Counted from the stretch's first letter, positions 26,073-36,609 are shown. The stretch is DNA of 64,000 nt from Bacteroidaceae bacterium (GCA_902362595.1 CABIXF010000010.1:1-64000); one strand, 5' to 3'. Numbers and translations: made by a program. The notes: a model not told the origin generated them from the letters alone.

Positions 26073-26980
26073 TCTTGCGGAATTTGGGTGGACAGATAAT
26101 GCAGAATGGCTTCTTTCTGGTCCGGGTGGAACCAGGTGATTTCCGGATCTCTTTTGAACCAAGTCATTTGTTTCCGGGAATAGATTCGTGAATTCTGTTT
26201 GATTTTTTCGATGGCAAACGGAAGTTCCCATTCTCCGTCCAGATACTTGAAGATTTCTTTATAACCTACAGTGTTCAATGAGTTAAGATGTTTGTAGGGA
26301 TAAACACGTTTAGCTTCTTCCAGCAGGCCTTCTTTCATCATTTCGTCTACTCGCTGGTTGATACGTTGATAAAGTTCTTCCCGTTCGCGTGTCAGTCCGA
26401 CTTTCACAATATGGAAGGGACGTTCCTTTTGTGTGCGAGTACGGAAGGACGTATACGTCTTTCCGGTCATGTAGCAGATTTCCAATGCATGAATCACTCT
26501 TTTGGGATTTTTCAAGTCTACTATCCGATAATATTCCGGATCGAGTACTCGCAGTTCTGCGCAGAGTTGTTCCAAACCTTCTGTTTCGTAGCGATGCAAC
26601 ATCAGGTCACGGGTTTCCTTGTCGACTGTAGGAATGTCGTCAATTCCTTTGCAGACCGCATCCACGTACATCATGGAGCCGCCAGTCATGAGCACGACCG
26701 CGTGGGTTTGAAATAAATCCTCCAATTTCTTCAAGACTTCCGCTTCGTATTGAGCCGCACTATAGTAATCGGTCAGCGCCAGGGTCCCTACAAAATAGTG
26801 AGGAACTCTTGATAACTGGGTAGGGGTAGGAGCTGCAGTACCAATTTTCAAGTCTTTATATAATTGCCGGGAATCGGAGGAAATGATAGAGGTATGGTAA
26901 TGCTCGGCGATGGACAAGCTTAATTCGGTTTTACCAACGCCGGTCGGGCCGATAAGTACAATGAGAGTGGGCTTTTTCAT
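26069..26980 (-). CDS. miaA: tRNA dimethylallyltransferase
   Basis: A 303-residue enzyme that transfers a dimethylallyl group to N6 of A37 in tRNAs reading UNN codons. The P-loop is [11 protein letters not shown] near the N-terminus, followed by [17 protein letters not shown], which contains the catalytic Asp/tRNA contact. A C-terminal basic region with [14 protein letters not shown] follows. [11 protein letters not shown] is the family start; 13 extra upstream codons in the open frame are unlike the family. The two convergent stop codons overlap with AI-2E. Confidence 0.96.
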   Translation of the reverse strand: MKKPTLIVLIGPTGVGKTELSLSIAEHYHTSIISSDSRQLYKDLKIGTAAPTPTQLSRVPHYFVGTLALTDYYSAAQYEAEVLKKLEDLFQTHAVVLMTGGSMMYVDAVCKGIDDIPTVDKETRDLMLHRYETEGLEQLCAELRVLDPEYYRIVDLKNPKRVIHALEICYMTGKTYTSFRTRTQKERPFHIVKVGLTREREELYQRINQRVDEMMKEGLLEEAKRVYPYKHLNSLNTVGYKEIFKYLDGEWELPFAIEKIKQNSRIYSRKQMTWFKRDPEITWFHPDQKEAILHYLSTQIPQD

Positions 26981-27081
26981 GGATAAAGTTTTTAGGTGAG
27001 CAGGAAAAATAAATGTCATTCTGAACCAAAGTCCAGGATGACATTCATTGCGATTGGCCGATTGAAAAATCGGGAATATTT

Positions 27082-27639
27082 TTAGTATTTGTCTTCGTCG
27101 TAAGGATTTCCGCTTCCTTCGTTGATGTCGAAACCTTCCGGATCAAAGTCTTCCATGTCATAGTCCTGGTCGCCGTAGAAGTTTTCGTCCAAGTCGAGTG
27201 CAGCATTGGTATTCATCTGCTCATCGAAATCAATTGTCTGTTTGGGTGCTTCACCGCTTTTACGTGAACATACCGCTTTGTCAAGGTCTTTTCCGGTAAT
27301 GATTTCCGACAGTTCAATGAAAAATACGCGTTCTGCCAGCGGGTCAAATACATACAATAGTTTTTGTTTCTCGTCTTCTAGCAGTTCGCTCAGGCGGGTA
27401 TCTTTCATTACGTAAGTATCTTCTTCCGAACTCCCGGTTCCCATGTCTTCCAGGGTTATTTCGGTCTCTTTTTCCCAGTCATCGTCGCAAATGAAGAAAG
27501 AGGTCATCTGGTCATCCTTGTATCCTGTAGATTTCAGTATTGCTTCGTGCAGGTCATAGAATGAAGCTTCTGAGTCAATTTTGATTTCTCTCAAGAAATC
27601 ATCGACTTCGTCGGATATGATTCTAAATTTGTATACCAT
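27082..27639 (-). CDS. pRiA4b ORF-3-like (IS1096 TnpR-like) acidic protein
   Basis: A 185-residue soluble protein resembling the pRiA4b ORF-3-like family. Visible family elements are the start [18 protein letters not shown], then [24 protein letters not shown] and LLYVFDP. Asp and Glu dominate the last 50 residues (for instance the [12 protein letters not shown] region), so the protein is strongly acidic. There is no transposase or inverted repeat near, so the IS1096 link in the family name does not imply a mobile element here. Twelve more upstream codons are open but not family-like. It follows the lpx genes on the same strand. Function unknown. Confidence 0.82.
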   Translation of the reverse strand: MVYKFRIISDEVDDFLREIKIDSEASFYDLHEAILKSTGYKDDQMTSFFICDDDWEKETEITLEDMGTGSSEEDTYVMKDTRLSELLEDEKQKLLYVFDPLAERVFFIELSEIITGKDLDKAVCSRKSGEAPKQTIDFDEQMNTNAALDLDENFYGDQDYDMEDFDPEGFDINEGSGNPYDEDKY

Positions 27640-27683
27640 TTTTGTTTGTCTTTGGTTGATGTGGTAAATATACAAAATCTTTT

Positions 27684-28451
27684 TTATCGGATAATGCCTC
27701 GCTGTGAGTTTTCCACAAATGAAATGATGTATTCTATTTCTTTGCTCATCGGTACTTCCCGGCGGATTTCTTCAATGGCATCGGCAACCATCCTACCGCT
27801 GTTGTAGATGATGCGATAGGCATTGTGGATATTCTCAATCAGTTCGTTGGAGAAGCCTCTTCGTCTTAGTCCTACAATATTGATACCGCAATAAGCGATA
27901 GGGTCACGTCCGGCTATGATGAAAGGGGGGATATCTTTGCTGAACCGGCATCCTCCTTGAATCATGACGTAGCCTCCTACACGGCAGAACTGGTGCATCA
28001 GCACGGAAGCACTGACAATGGCGTTGTCGTCGATAATGACTTCACCCGCCATTTTCGTCTGGTTTCCGATGATACATCCACTGCCTACAAGGGTGTCGTG
28101 GGCTACGTGTACACCTTCCATCAGTAAATTGTTATTGCCTACAATCGTTTTTCCTTTGGCTGCCGTACCCCGATTGATGGTGACATTTTCACGAATTGTA
28201 TTGTTGTCTCCTATTTCGGCCGTAGTTTCTTCCCCATGAAACTTTAAGTCTTGCGGAATTGCACCGATTACGGCGCCTGGAAAAATCCGGTTCCCGTTTC
28301 CGATGCGGGAACCATATAAGATATTAGCATTAGGCATAATGACATTGTTGTCGCCTATTATTACATTTTTGTCAATGAAAACGAAGGGACCTATTTCAAC
28401 GTTTTCCCCAATTTGTGCTTCAGGATCTATATATGCTAAAGGACTGATCAT
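27684..28451 (-). CDS. lpxA: UDP-N-acetylglucosamine O-acyltransferase
   Basis: A 255-residue enzyme for the first step of lipid A synthesis, transferring a 3-hydroxyacyl chain from ACP to UDP-GlcNAc. The first two thirds are hexapeptide repeats forming a left-handed beta-helix (from SPLAYIDPEAQIGENVEIG onward), with the catalytic His in HVAHDTLVG. A short helical C-terminus follows. Length is normal. The start is 1 bp after the lpxC-fabZ stop in the order lpxD, lpxC-fabZ, lpxA. Confidence 0.97.
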   Translation of the reverse strand: MISPLAYIDPEAQIGENVEIGPFVFIDKNVIIGDNNVIMPNANILYGSRIGNGNRIFPGAVIGAIPQDLKFHGEETTAEIGDNNTIRENVTINRGTAAKGKTIVGNNNLLMEGVHVAHDTLVGSGCIIGNQTKMAGEVIIDDNAIVSASVLMHQFCRVGGYVMIQGGCRFSKDIPPFIIAGRDPIAYCGINIVGLRRRGFSNELIENIHNAYRIIYNSGRMVADAIEEIRREVPMSKEIEYIISFVENSQRGIIR

Positions 28452-28452
28452 G

Positions 28453-29838
28453 TTACTTGTTTTTTACAATTTGTGCCATAAACTCAGCTTCGCAGACAAT
28501 CTTTTCGCCTACGAAAATATATCCTTTCATGGTAGATATGCCTCGACGGATAGGTGCCATCAGTTCAACTCTGAAAATCAAGGTGTCTCCAGGAACCACC
28601 TTCTGGCGGAATTTGACATTGTCGATTTTCAGGAAGTAGGTAGAATATCTTTCAGGCTGGTCTACCGAATTCAATACCAGCAGGCCTCCAACCTGTGCCA
28701 TGGCTTCTATCTGCAACACACCCGGCATGACAGGTTCTTGCGGGAAATGTCCTTGGAAGAAGGGCTCATTGGAGGTGACATTTTTGATGCCTACGATGTA
28801 GTTGGCACCGATGGCAATTACTTTGTCTACCAGCTGGAATGGATAACGATGTGGAAGTAGCTCACGAATGCGGTTTACATCCATCAGAGGTTCCTCGTTG
28901 CAGTTGTATACGGGAGCCTGGATTTCATGCAGGCGAATTTCCTTTCGTAACTGGCGTGCAAATTTGTTATTGATGGTATGTCCCGGGCGGGTAGCAATGA
29001 TGCGTCCTTTGATGGGTTTCCCTACAAGCGCCAAGTCTCCAATGATATCCAGTAGTTTGTGGCGTGCCGGTTCATTGGGCCATACCAAAGGAATGTGGTT
29101 GATGTATCCCAGGTGGCTGGCATCCATGTGAGGAACTCCCATGACATCAGCCAGTTTGTCAAAACTTTCCTGAGTCATCTGTTTTTCATAAATGACAATG
29201 GCATTGTCCAGGTCTCCACCTTTGATGAGTCCGGCGTTTAATAACGGTTCAATTTCACGGACAAACACAAATGTACGTGCTGAAGCAATTTCTGTAGGGA
29301 AATCTCCCATATTCTCCAGTGTAGCATATTGGTTTGTCAGAATCTTGGAGTCATAAGATATTAATGTATTGACGCTGAACTTGTCATCTGGTAGAACAAT
29401 GATGGATGAACCCGTTTCTTCGTCGCGGAATTCAATTTTGGACTTGATGATGTAATAGTCTTTCGGAGCAGTTTGTTCTTCGATACCTACTCGCTTAATG
29501 CATTCCACGTAGGCCTTGGCACTACCGTCCAGAATAGGAAATTCTGGCCCGTCTACCTGAATCAAGCAGTTGTCTATGCCTGCTGCATACAAAGCAGCCA
29601 ATGCATGTTCTACGGTACTAACTTTTACCCCGTTTTTTGCTAAAACTGTTCCACGGGTAGTGTCCACTACATTTTCAGCAACGGCATCCAGTATAGGCTG
29701 GTCATCCAAATCGATTCGCTGTATTTTATACCCGTGGTGCTCTGGGGCAGGATTGAACGTAACAGTAAGTTTGACTCCCGTATGGAGTCCTTTACCATTG
29801 AGTGAAAAGCTGCCTTTTAAGGTTTGTTGTTTCAACAT
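28453..29838 (-). CDS. lpxC-fabZ: Fused LpxC deacetylase / FabZ dehydratase
   Basis: A 461-residue two-domain protein. The N-terminal 300 residues are LpxC, the zinc enzyme that commits UDP-acyl-GlcNAc to lipid A: EHALAAL, EFPILDGSA and the zinc/catalytic motif HKLLDIIGD are present. From about residue 315 the FabZ hydroxyacyl-ACP dehydratase domain begins with LLPHRYPFQLVDKV and carries the catalytic GHFPQEPVMPGV. This fusion is typical of Bacteroidota. It links lipid A and fatty acid synthesis, which compete for hydroxyacyl-ACP. It is 4 bp from lpxD. Confidence 0.97.
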   Translation of the reverse strand: MLKQQTLKGSFSLNGKGLHTGVKLTVTFNPAPEHHGYKIQRIDLDDQPILDAVAENVVDTTRGTVLAKNGVKVSTVEHALAALYAAGIDNCLIQVDGPEFPILDGSAKAYVECIKRVGIEEQTAPKDYYIIKSKIEFRDEETGSSIIVLPDDKFSVNTLISYDSKILTNQYATLENMGDFPTEIASARTFVFVREIEPLLNAGLIKGGDLDNAIVIYEKQMTQESFDKLADVMGVPHMDASHLGYINHIPLVWPNEPARHKLLDIIGDLALVGKPIKGRIIATRPGHTINNKFARQLRKEIRLHEIQAPVYNCNEEPLMDVNRIRELLPHRYPFQLVDKVIAIGANYIVGIKNVTSNEPFFQGHFPQEPVMPGVLQIEAMAQVGGLLVLNSVDQPERYSTYFLKIDNVKFRQKVVPGDTLIFRVELMAPIRRGISTMKGYIFVGEKIVCEAEFMAQIVKNK

Positions 29839-29842
29839 GGGT

Positions 29843-30883
29843 TTATTTATTTAGTTGTTTTTTTAATTCTTCGATTTCCTTCTGCAAGCGTCCAAGTTCT
29901 ACATACATATCTGGAAGCTTTTTATAAATGGCCGCAGAACGTGCAAATTGCTTTGGGTCGATGGCTGGATAGCCCATTAAAGTGGTGTGAGACTTCGTAT
30001 TTCCCGGGATACCCGACTGGGCACCTACATTCACGTGATCTCCTACTTTGATATGACCGGCTACTCCTACTTGGCCCCCGAACATACACCATTCGCCAAT
30101 CTTGGCCGATCCAGCAATCCCTACCTGAGATGCCATTACGGTGTTTTTACCAATTTCTACGTTATGTGCTACTTGTATTAAATTATCGAGTTTAACTCCT
30201 TCATGCACAAGCGTCGCTCCCATAGTTGCACGGTCTATGCAGGTATTGGCACCCACTTCCACATTGTCTTCTACTATGACAATTCCAATTTGAGGAATTT
30301 TCTCGTAACCTTCCGGTGCGGGAGCAAATCCAAAACCATCGGCTCCGATGACTGCACCTGCATGCAGAATACAGTTGTTGCCGATTCTGCAATCGTGGTA
30401 CACAGTGACATGAGGATAAAGGATGGTATTCGTACCAATTTTGGCATTACTTCCTATAGTAGCCTGTGGATGTATGTATACATTATCTCCAATTTCGGCT
30501 CCCTCCTCAATGCAGACAAAAGGACCGATATATACATCTTTTCCAATTTTGACGTTTTCTGCGATGGAAGCTAATGAACTGATTCCTTTCTTTCTCGGCA
30601 TACTCATTTCATAAAGCGTCATTAATTTAGCCAGACTTTCGTATGCATCGTCTACTTTAATCAGAGTAGCCTTGATTTCATGTTCTGGATGGAAATTTTT
30701 GTTGACCAGTACAATGGAAGACTGGGTTTCATATATGTAATGAGTATATTTGGGGTTGGATAGAAAAGATAATGCACCTGGTATGCCTTCTTCTATTTTG
30801 GCGAAGGTATGTACTTTGGCATTTTCATCTCCTATTATAATTCCCTGGATGTATTCCGCAATTTGTTTAGCTGAGAACTCCAT
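29843..30883 (-). CDS. lpxD: UDP-3-O-acylglucosamine N-acyltransferase
   Basis: A 346-residue trimeric enzyme that adds the second hydroxyacyl chain in lipid A synthesis. An N-terminal uridine-binding domain (about 1-100) precedes a hexapeptide-repeat beta-helix. [15 protein letters not shown] and the QVAHNVEIG repeat, with the catalytic His, are characteristic. A C-terminal helix ([15 protein letters not shown]) closes the protein. It is first of the three-gene lpx cluster. The 214 bases upstream are A/T-rich; one weak promoter-like TAATTTG is present on the minus strand. Confidence 0.97.
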   Translation of the reverse strand: MEFSAKQIAEYIQGIIIGDENAKVHTFAKIEEGIPGALSFLSNPKYTHYIYETQSSIVLVNKNFHPEHEIKATLIKVDDAYESLAKLMTLYEMSMPRKKGISSLASIAENVKIGKDVYIGPFVCIEEGAEIGDNVYIHPQATIGSNAKIGTNTILYPHVTVYHDCRIGNNCILHAGAVIGADGFGFAPAPEGYEKIPQIGIVIVEDNVEVGANTCIDRATMGATLVHEGVKLDNLIQVAHNVEIGKNTVMASQVGIAGSAKIGEWCMFGGQVGVAGHIKVGDHVNVGAQSGIPGNTKSHTTLMGYPAIDPKQFARSAAIYKKLPDMYVELGRLQKEIEELKKQLNK

Positions 30884-31094
30884 ATTGATTATCTTTTGTT
30901 CCTTTGTTTTCCTTGTTGTTTTTCAAATTGTTGTTACTTGAAAAAAGCATACTTACTACTTAATTATGCAAATTACGTATTTTTTTTTTATATATCAGTG
31001 AAAAATGCCAATTATTTGCCTGAAATGCCCTCTGATTTTTATGTGTGCGCCCAAAATCTCTCTTAGCATAGGAATTTTTGCATGGATTTCAGAA

Positions 31095-31141
31095 TAAAAA
31101 AAGAAGTATAAAGTTTCCTGGGGATAAACTTCATACTTCTT
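31095..31141 (-). terminator. Terminator of pyrF
   Basis: A 16-bp stem (AAGAAGTATAAAGTTT against AAACTTCATACTTCTT, one A-C mismatch) with a 9-base loop. On the minus strand a run of T follows directly. It lies 28 bp beyond the pyrF stop. Confidence 0.85.
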
Positions 31142-31169
31142 GTATACTTTATGTAAGTAATCTTGTATG

Positions 31170-31994
31170 TTACAAGATGTTTGTCAGTTGTTTTTCCATT
31201 TGCTGCTGTACTTTTTGTGCTTCTTCGCCTGCTACTTTGGCGAAGTTCTCAGTCTTATCGGCATAAATAATGGCACGGCTTGAATTGACAATCAAGCCAC
31301 ATTCTTTGGTCATACCGTATTTGCAGACTTCTTCCAATGAACCACCTTGTGCACCGATACCCGGTACCAGCAGGAAGTGGTTGGGGACAATTTTACGGAT
31401 GTCTTCAAACATACGTCCCTGAGTAGCACCTACCACGTACATCATGCTTTGGTCGTTGGCCCATTCCTGTGATTTGCGCAATACTTTTTCGAAGAGGCGT
31501 TCGCCTTCTTTGTCTTCCGTAAGCTGGAAGTCGTGTGAGCCTTTGTTGGAAGTCAGTGCCAGTAAGATGACCCATTTGCCTTCATAAGTGAGGAACGGAG
31601 TCACGCTGTCTTCACCCATGTAGGGAGCTACAGTGACAGAATCGATGTTCAGTTCTTCAAAGAAAGTGCGGGCATACATAGCCGAAGTGTTACCGATATC
31701 GCCACGTTTGGCATCGGCAATAATGAACTGGTCAGGATAGTTCTTTTTGATGTATTCCACTGTCTTTTCAAAAGCAATCCATCCTTTTACACCCATACTT
31801 TCATAGAAGGCCAAATTGGGTTTATAGGCAATACAGTAAGGGGCAGTGGCATCGATGATTGCTTTATTGAATGTGAAAATCGGGTCTTCTTCTTTCAGAA
31901 GGTGTTCCGGAATTTTCTTGATATCGGTATCCAGTCCTACACATAAAAAAGATTTTTTCTTTTTGATGTTTTCAAATAATTCCTGTTTGTTCAT
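31170..31994 (-). CDS. pyrF: Orotidine 5'-phosphate decarboxylase (long type)
   Basis: A 274-residue enzyme for the last step of UMP synthesis. The catalytic Lys-Asp tetrad lies around [29 protein letters not shown] and [11 protein letters not shown] form the phosphate-binding end of the barrel. It belongs to the longer bacterial type seen in Bacteroidota and mycobacteria rather than the 230-residue E. coli type. It lies 73 bp downstream of prfA and is followed by a terminator, so it closes the purM-prfA-pyrF row. Confidence 0.96.
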   Translation of the reverse strand: MNKQELFENIKKKKSFLCVGLDTDIKKIPEHLLKEEDPIFTFNKAIIDATAPYCIAYKPNLAFYESMGVKGWIAFEKTVEYIKKNYPDQFIIADAKRGDIGNTSAMYARTFFEELNIDSVTVAPYMGEDSVTPFLTYEGKWVILLALTSNKGSHDFQLTEDKEGERLFEKVLRKSQEWANDQSMMYVVGATQGRMFEDIRKIVPNHFLLVPGIGAQGGSLEEVCKYGMTKECGLIVNSSRAIIYADKTENFAKVAGEEAQKVQQQMEKQLTNIL

Positions 31995-32067
31995 AATGTT
32001 TTTATGATTAATGGTAATAATGTGACTTTATTGTTCACGGTAAGGGGTAAAATTATACACCTTACTT

Positions 32068-33177
32068 TTATAATTCGCTTTCTTTCAACCGTTCTGCATT
32101 TTCGGCCACAATCAGATGGTCGATGCAGTCCTGAATGTCGCCGTCCATGAAGGCTGCCAGGTTGTAGATGGTATAGTTGATGCGATGGTCGGTGATACGT
32201 CCTTGCGGATAGTTGTACGTGCGGATTTTGGCCGAACGGTCACCGGTGCTCACCATGGTCTTTCGTTTGGAAGCGATGTCGTCGATGTATTTCTGGTGTT
32301 CCTTGTCGTAGATGAAAGTACGCAGACGGCTCAGGGCACGTTCCTTGTTCTTCGGCTGGTCGCGGGTTTCCGTACATTCGATAAGGATTTCTTCCACGAT
32401 ACCCGTGTTCGGGTTCTTCCAGTTGTAGCGCAGACGGACCCCCGATTCTACCTTGTTCACGTTCTGACCTCCCGCACCTCCGCTTCGGAAGGTATCCCAT
32501 TTGATTTCACCTTCGTTGATTTCTACATCGAAGGGTTCTGCTTCGGGAAGTACGGCAACCGAGGCTGCTGATGTATGAACACGTCCCTGAGTTTCTGTGG
32601 CTGGCACACGCTGCACGCGGTGCACACCTGATTCATATTTCAAAGTACCATATACCTTGTCTCCCGTGACAGAACAGATAATTTCCTTGAAGCCTCCGGC
32701 AGCACCTTCGTTGGCGCTGGATACTTCCAGTTTCCAGCCTTTGCGTTCACAGTATTTGGAGTACATGCGGAACAAATCGCCGGCAAAGATTGCTGCTTCA
32801 TCTCCTCCCGTACCTCCACGGATTTCCAGGATGGCGTTGCGGTCATCTTGCGGGTCGGCAGGTACCAGCAACAGTTTGATTTCTTCTTCCAGCTGGGGAA
32901 TACGGGCTTCACAGGCAGCTGCTTCTTCGCGGGCCATCTCCTTCATTTCCGGGTCGTTTTCGGACATCATCATTTTAGCCTCCTCCAGTCCGTTGAGGCA
33001 TTGCAAATATTCCTTGCGGGCAGCCATAATGTCGCCCAGTTCCTTATATTCTTTAGTCAGTTTGACGTATCGTTTTTGGTCGGCTATCACATTCGGGTCT
33101 GTAATAAATGTAGAGACCTCTTCAAAACGTGAAACCAAACCGTCTAATTTTTCCAGTAATGTATTGTTTTCTGCCAT
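32068..33177 (-). CDS. prfA: Peptide chain release factor 1
   Basis: A 369-residue translation termination factor that reads UAA and UAG. The stop-codon recognition tripeptide PAT appears in VQRVPATETQGRVH. The peptidyl-tRNA hydrolysis motif GGQ appears in SGAGGQNVNKV. The N-terminal coiled domain has the expected length. It lies between a small membrane protein gene and pyrF on the same strand. Confidence 0.97.
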   Translation of the reverse strand: MAENNTLLEKLDGLVSRFEEVSTFITDPNVIADQKRYVKLTKEYKELGDIMAARKEYLQCLNGLEEAKMMMSENDPEMKEMAREEAAACEARIPQLEEEIKLLLVPADPQDDRNAILEIRGGTGGDEAAIFAGDLFRMYSKYCERKGWKLEVSSANEGAAGGFKEIICSVTGDKVYGTLKYESGVHRVQRVPATETQGRVHTSAASVAVLPEAEPFDVEINEGEIKWDTFRSGGAGGQNVNKVESGVRLRYNWKNPNTGIVEEILIECTETRDQPKNKERALSRLRTFIYDKEHQKYIDDIASKRKTMVSTGDRSAKIRTYNYPQGRITDHRINYTIYNLAAFMDGDIQDCIDHLIVAENAERLKESEL

Positions 33178-33222
33178 TCTAATGGAATGCTTATACAGTT
33201 GAGTGATTAGATAGGTATTTGT

Positions 33223-33492
33223 TTACCATAATCTGCTATAGGCTATCCAGGTAAAGAATACCAACAATATGAGCCCCAGCAAGATGAGTGGTAAGTCTCT
33301 TTTGGCTTTCCATTGAAACTCTTTGACACCAAAGTATTTCCCATAAATAAAGGAAATGGAAAACCCTGGAATTCCAAAACTTAGACCTTTTAGAATGGGA
33401 GCGTCAAATTCAATACTGAGAAAGAAAAGGACAAACCATAAAATAAGTAATCCGATGCCGATAAGACATCCTTGCTTTTCTTGCGGTTTCAT
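33223..33492 (-). CDS. Small unknown membrane protein
   Basis: An 89-residue protein with two or three hydrophobic segments (about 10-27, 30-48 and 66-84) and a basic loop around WKAKRDLP. I do not recognise a family. It sits 21 bp after purM and 45 bp before prfA on the same strand, and there is no other good frame in the gap, so it is probably a real gene in this transcript. Confidence 0.7.
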   Translation of the reverse strand: MKPQEKQGCLIGIGLLILWFVLFFLSIEFDAPILKGLSFGIPGFSISFIYGKYFGVKEFQWKAKRDLPLILLGLILLVFFTWIAYSRLW

Positions 33493-33513
33493 ACAATTGT
33501 AAGAGGTCGCTGA

Positions 33514-34683
33514 TTAATATTTGAATTCTCCGAATTCGGAACGGATAATCAGTTCTTTGTGATCGCTTTCTTCGATGTGTCCGATAATCTGTGCATCGAT
33601 GTTGAACGACTTGCTGATTTCAATTACCTGCTCTGCATGTTCCGGTGACAGGTAGACTTCCAGACGGTGTCCCATGTTGAACACTTTGTACATTTCGTCC
33701 CAGTCGGTACCGCTCTGTTCCTTGATGGTGCGGAACAAAGGAGGCACAGGGAAGAGGTTGTCTTTGATGACCCGGCAGTTGTCGCCTACGAAGTGCAGTA
33801 CTTTTGTTTGGGCACCACCTGAGCAATGAACCATACCATGGATTTGCGGACGCAGGGCATCCAGCAGTTTCTTGACTACCGGAGCATAGGTACGTGTCGG
33901 AGAAAGCACCAGTTTGCCGGCATCCAGCGGAGAACCTTCTACTGCATCTGTCAGCTTCAGTTTGCCACTGTAAACCAGTTCTTCAGGTACGGCATGGTCA
34001 TAGCTTTCCGGATATTTCTCTGCCAGGTATTTGCTGAACACATCGTGACGCGCACTGGTCAGTCCGTTGCTGCCCATACCGCCGTTGTATTCTTTCTCAT
34101 AAGTTGCCTGACCGTAAGAAGCCAGACCCACAATCACATCTCCCGGACGGATATTGGCATTGTTGATGACATCCGCACGTTTCATACGGCAAGTTACCGT
34201 ACTGTCCACGATGATGGTGCGGACCAAGTCGCCTACATCAGCAGTTTCTCCACCAGTAGCATATACACCGACGCCCATTTCGCGGAGTTCGGCCAGCAGT
34301 TCGTCTGTTCCGTTGATGATGGCTGAAATCACTTCACCCGGTACAAGCAGCTTGTTGCGTCCAATGGTAGAAGATACCAAAATATTGTCTACCGCACCTA
34401 CGCACAACAAGTCATCAATGTTCATAATCAGTGCATCCTGTGCGATGCCCTTCCATACAGACAAGTCGCCGGTTTCTTTCCAGTACAAATAGGCCAGTGA
34501 GGATTTTGTTCCGGCTCCGTCGGCATGCATGATGTTGCAATATTCCGGATCACCTCCCAGAATATCAGGAATAATTTTACAGAATGCGTTCGGGAAAATA
34601 CCTTTGTCAATGTTCTTGATGGCGTTGTGTACATCTTCTTTCGATGCAGATACGCCGCGCTGCATGTATCGTTGATTGCTCAT
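33514..34683 (-). CDS. purM: Phosphoribosylformylglycinamidine cyclo-ligase (AIR synthetase)
   Basis: A 389-residue ATP-dependent enzyme that closes the imidazole ring in purine synthesis. Segments typical of PurM-family proteins include MHADGAGTKSSLAYLY, the nearby DDLLCVGA and ATGGETADVGDLVRTI. It is somewhat longer than E. coli PurM (345). The open frame extends 22 codons upstream through the promoter, so MSNQRYMQRGVSA is taken as the start. Confidence 0.95.
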   Translation of the reverse strand: MSNQRYMQRGVSASKEDVHNAIKNIDKGIFPNAFCKIIPDILGGDPEYCNIMHADGAGTKSSLAYLYWKETGDLSVWKGIAQDALIMNIDDLLCVGAVDNILVSSTIGRNKLLVPGEVISAIINGTDELLAELREMGVGVYATGGETADVGDLVRTIIVDSTVTCRMKRADVINNANIRPGDVIVGLASYGQATYEKEYNGGMGSNGLTSARHDVFSKYLAEKYPESYDHAVPEELVYSGKLKLTDAVEGSPLDAGKLVLSPTRTYAPVVKKLLDALRPQIHGMVHCSGGAQTKVLHFVGDNCRVIKDNLFPVPPLFRTIKEQSGTDWDEMYKVFNMGHRLEVYLSPEHAEQVIEISKSFNIDAQIIGHIEESDHKELIIRSEFGEFKY

Positions 34684-34718
34684 GAGTATAGTAAGTTTGT
34701 TTGTTTCAATTGAATGTG

Positions 34719-34726
34719 CAAATTTA
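34719..34726 (-). promoter_or_regulatory. -7 box of purM
   Basis: TAAATTTG on the minus strand fits TAnnTTTG, 35 bp upstream of the preferred purM start. Confidence 0.55.
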
Positions 34727-34770
34727 GTGATTATTCCTTTTATAACCATGCGTTTTGGAATAAAACCTTC

Positions 34771-36426
34771 TCAGTATATCGTGACTCCTGCCGGGGTAAT
34801 GCTTCCATCGGGAGCCATCAGGCTGAATCGGAAAAATCCCTTCCCGATTTTTTTTGGTATATCTTTCTCTGGATCTGTCGTACGTAGAATTTCCAGTCCG
34901 GTCACATCGCTGATAATGAGAGTATATCCTTGAGGAACAGAAGGATATTCTCCGTATAGAATGGAAGGCTCTGTTTTCTGAGGCATGTTCAGGGCCAATG
35001 GGACACTTTCATGTCCATATCGGTCGACAGTGGTGACAGCCCAGTAGATTCCTCCTTTTTCGAAAAGACTGGCTATGAATGTGTACTGACAGCTGTCGGT
35101 GCGTGTGACTATCAGATTTTGAGCTTTTTCTGTATCTACCGGATAAGCATCTGATGCATATACACGGTAATAAATGCCTCCGGGTAAAGACGTGGAAGCT
35201 TTCCAACTCATGCGGATGCCATTTTCTTGCAAACTCAGGGAAGGAGAAGAGGGTGCTGCCGGAATTTCACTTTTGGCCCATGTCATAGGAGGGACTACTG
35301 CAGGATAGACGTAGAAGTTGTTTTTAAGTTCATCTAGAATTCCCTTGGTATTGTCAAGCAGGAATTTGTTGCGGAAATAGGCTTGACCTTCCAATCCGAT
35401 TTTTCGTGTAAAATAGATTTGCCGTATAATTTCATCCAGTTTCCAGTCTTGTTCTTTGGGGTGAAGAAAATAGATGCCCAGTCCGGGAACGACCCAGCGT
35501 TCGTTCTTGTTTTCCAGCCAGTCGAGTGCAAAAGGATAAAAATGGTTCCCTTGAAAATACATCATCGGGAACAAGGCATCCTGTATTCCTTCATCGAGCC
35601 ATTTTTGAGCATCCTGGTATACTGTGCTGTAGGCGTTCCATCCAAAAGATGAATAACGTCGGGTATCGTTGAACTTTCCAATGGGAGAACTGCTTACTTT
35701 CACCCAAGGTTTCAGCTTCTTGACTTCTGTATAGATGCGTCGGACAATGTGGGTGATGTTGTTTCTTCGCCATTGTTTGAGGTCTTGTTTCTTTCCATAT
35801 TTCCGGTAGGTATCTTGGTCGGGAAACTTTTCACCTTGTTCCGGATAGCGGATATAGTCTAGGTGAATACCGTCTACATCGTAATGAGAGACGATTTCTT
35901 TGGCAATTTGGCTGAGGTACTCGGCAGTTCCGGGATTTCCGGGATCCAGATACCAGCTTCCTTGAAACTGTTTACAGAGTTTCGGCTGTTTTCTAGTTAC
36001 ACAATTTTTTCCCAGCAAACCTACCTGACGCTGGTTGCCAATAGGGATACATACCAGCCAGGCATGTAATTCCAGTCCCCGTTTGTGACATTCTTCTACG
36101 GCGAATTGGAGGGGGTCATATCCGGGATTCTTTCCGGTATGTCCTGTCAGGCATTCTGCGAACGTTTCAAAAGCGGAAGGATATATGACATCTCCCCGAA
36201 GGCGAGTCTGGAAAAGTACAGTATTGAAATGCGCGGCTTTCAATTCATCCAGTTGGTGTCTTAGTTCGTTTTTTTGTGCTTCGATGCTTTGCGGAGAATT
36301 GGCTCTTTTGGAAGGCCAGTCCATCCCTCCAAGCGTGGTCAGCCAGGTGGCACGAATTTCTCCTTTAGGCTGTGCTTGTATAAAAAGAGAGCAGCCTATG
36401 AATAGCAGACTGATAAGTATTCGCAT
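34771..36426 (-). CDS. GHL10-type family 10 glycosylhydrolase, secreted
   Basis: A 551-residue protein with a signal peptide (residues 1-18, cleavage near IQA-QP). Mature residues from EIRATWLTTLGGMDWP to about 340 form a GHL10 (DUF187/YngK-like) TIM-barrel domain; VDGIHLDYIRYP holds the likely catalytic acidic residues. A fibronectin-III-like domain follows at about 375-470, then a beta-rich C-terminal domain. Substrates of this family are glycans, possibly cell-wall-related, but not established here. It is a single gene with its own promoter. Confidence 0.88.
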   Translation of the reverse strand: MRILISLLFIGCSLFIQAQPKGEIRATWLTTLGGMDWPSKRANSPQSIEAQKNELRHQLDELKAAHFNTVLFQTRLRGDVIYPSAFETFAECLTGHTGKNPGYDPLQFAVEECHKRGLELHAWLVCIPIGNQRQVGLLGKNCVTRKQPKLCKQFQGSWYLDPGNPGTAEYLSQIAKEIVSHYDVDGIHLDYIRYPEQGEKFPDQDTYRKYGKKQDLKQWRRNNITHIVRRIYTEVKKLKPWVKVSSSPIGKFNDTRRYSSFGWNAYSTVYQDAQKWLDEGIQDALFPMMYFQGNHFYPFALDWLENKNERWVVPGLGIYFLHPKEQDWKLDEIIRQIYFTRKIGLEGQAYFRNKFLLDNTKGILDELKNNFYVYPAVVPPMTWAKSEIPAAPSSPSLSLQENGIRMSWKASTSLPGGIYYRVYASDAYPVDTEKAQNLIVTRTDSCQYTFIASLFEKGGIYWAVTTVDRYGHESVPLALNMPQKTEPSILYGEYPSVPQGYTLIISDVTGLEILRTTDPEKDIPKKIGKGFFRFSLMAPDGSITPAGVTIY

Positions 36427-36444
36427 GTCGGATTCAAAATTTGC

Positions 36445-36452
36445 GCAAATAT
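36445..36452 (-). promoter_or_regulatory. -7 box of the GHL10 gene
   Basis: TATATTTG on the minus strand fits the consensus, 18 bp upstream of the ATG. Confidence 0.5.
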
Positions 36453-36609
36453 AATTAAAGCTGTTTGCAGAGACAAATTGAAAATGCAGTTTTCGAAGGA
36501 ATGTGTGGTAGTATGTCTTGCATCAGGTCTCAATCTTGTTTATAAACGGAAGAGAACTGAATGCGTTTTTATAGAAATGGAGGCTTTTCATGAATTAAAA
36601 TTATCTTAT

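Noticed and set aside
27082..27639. Mobile element, from the IS1096-related family name
   Set aside because: No transposase, inverted repeat or target duplication nearby.
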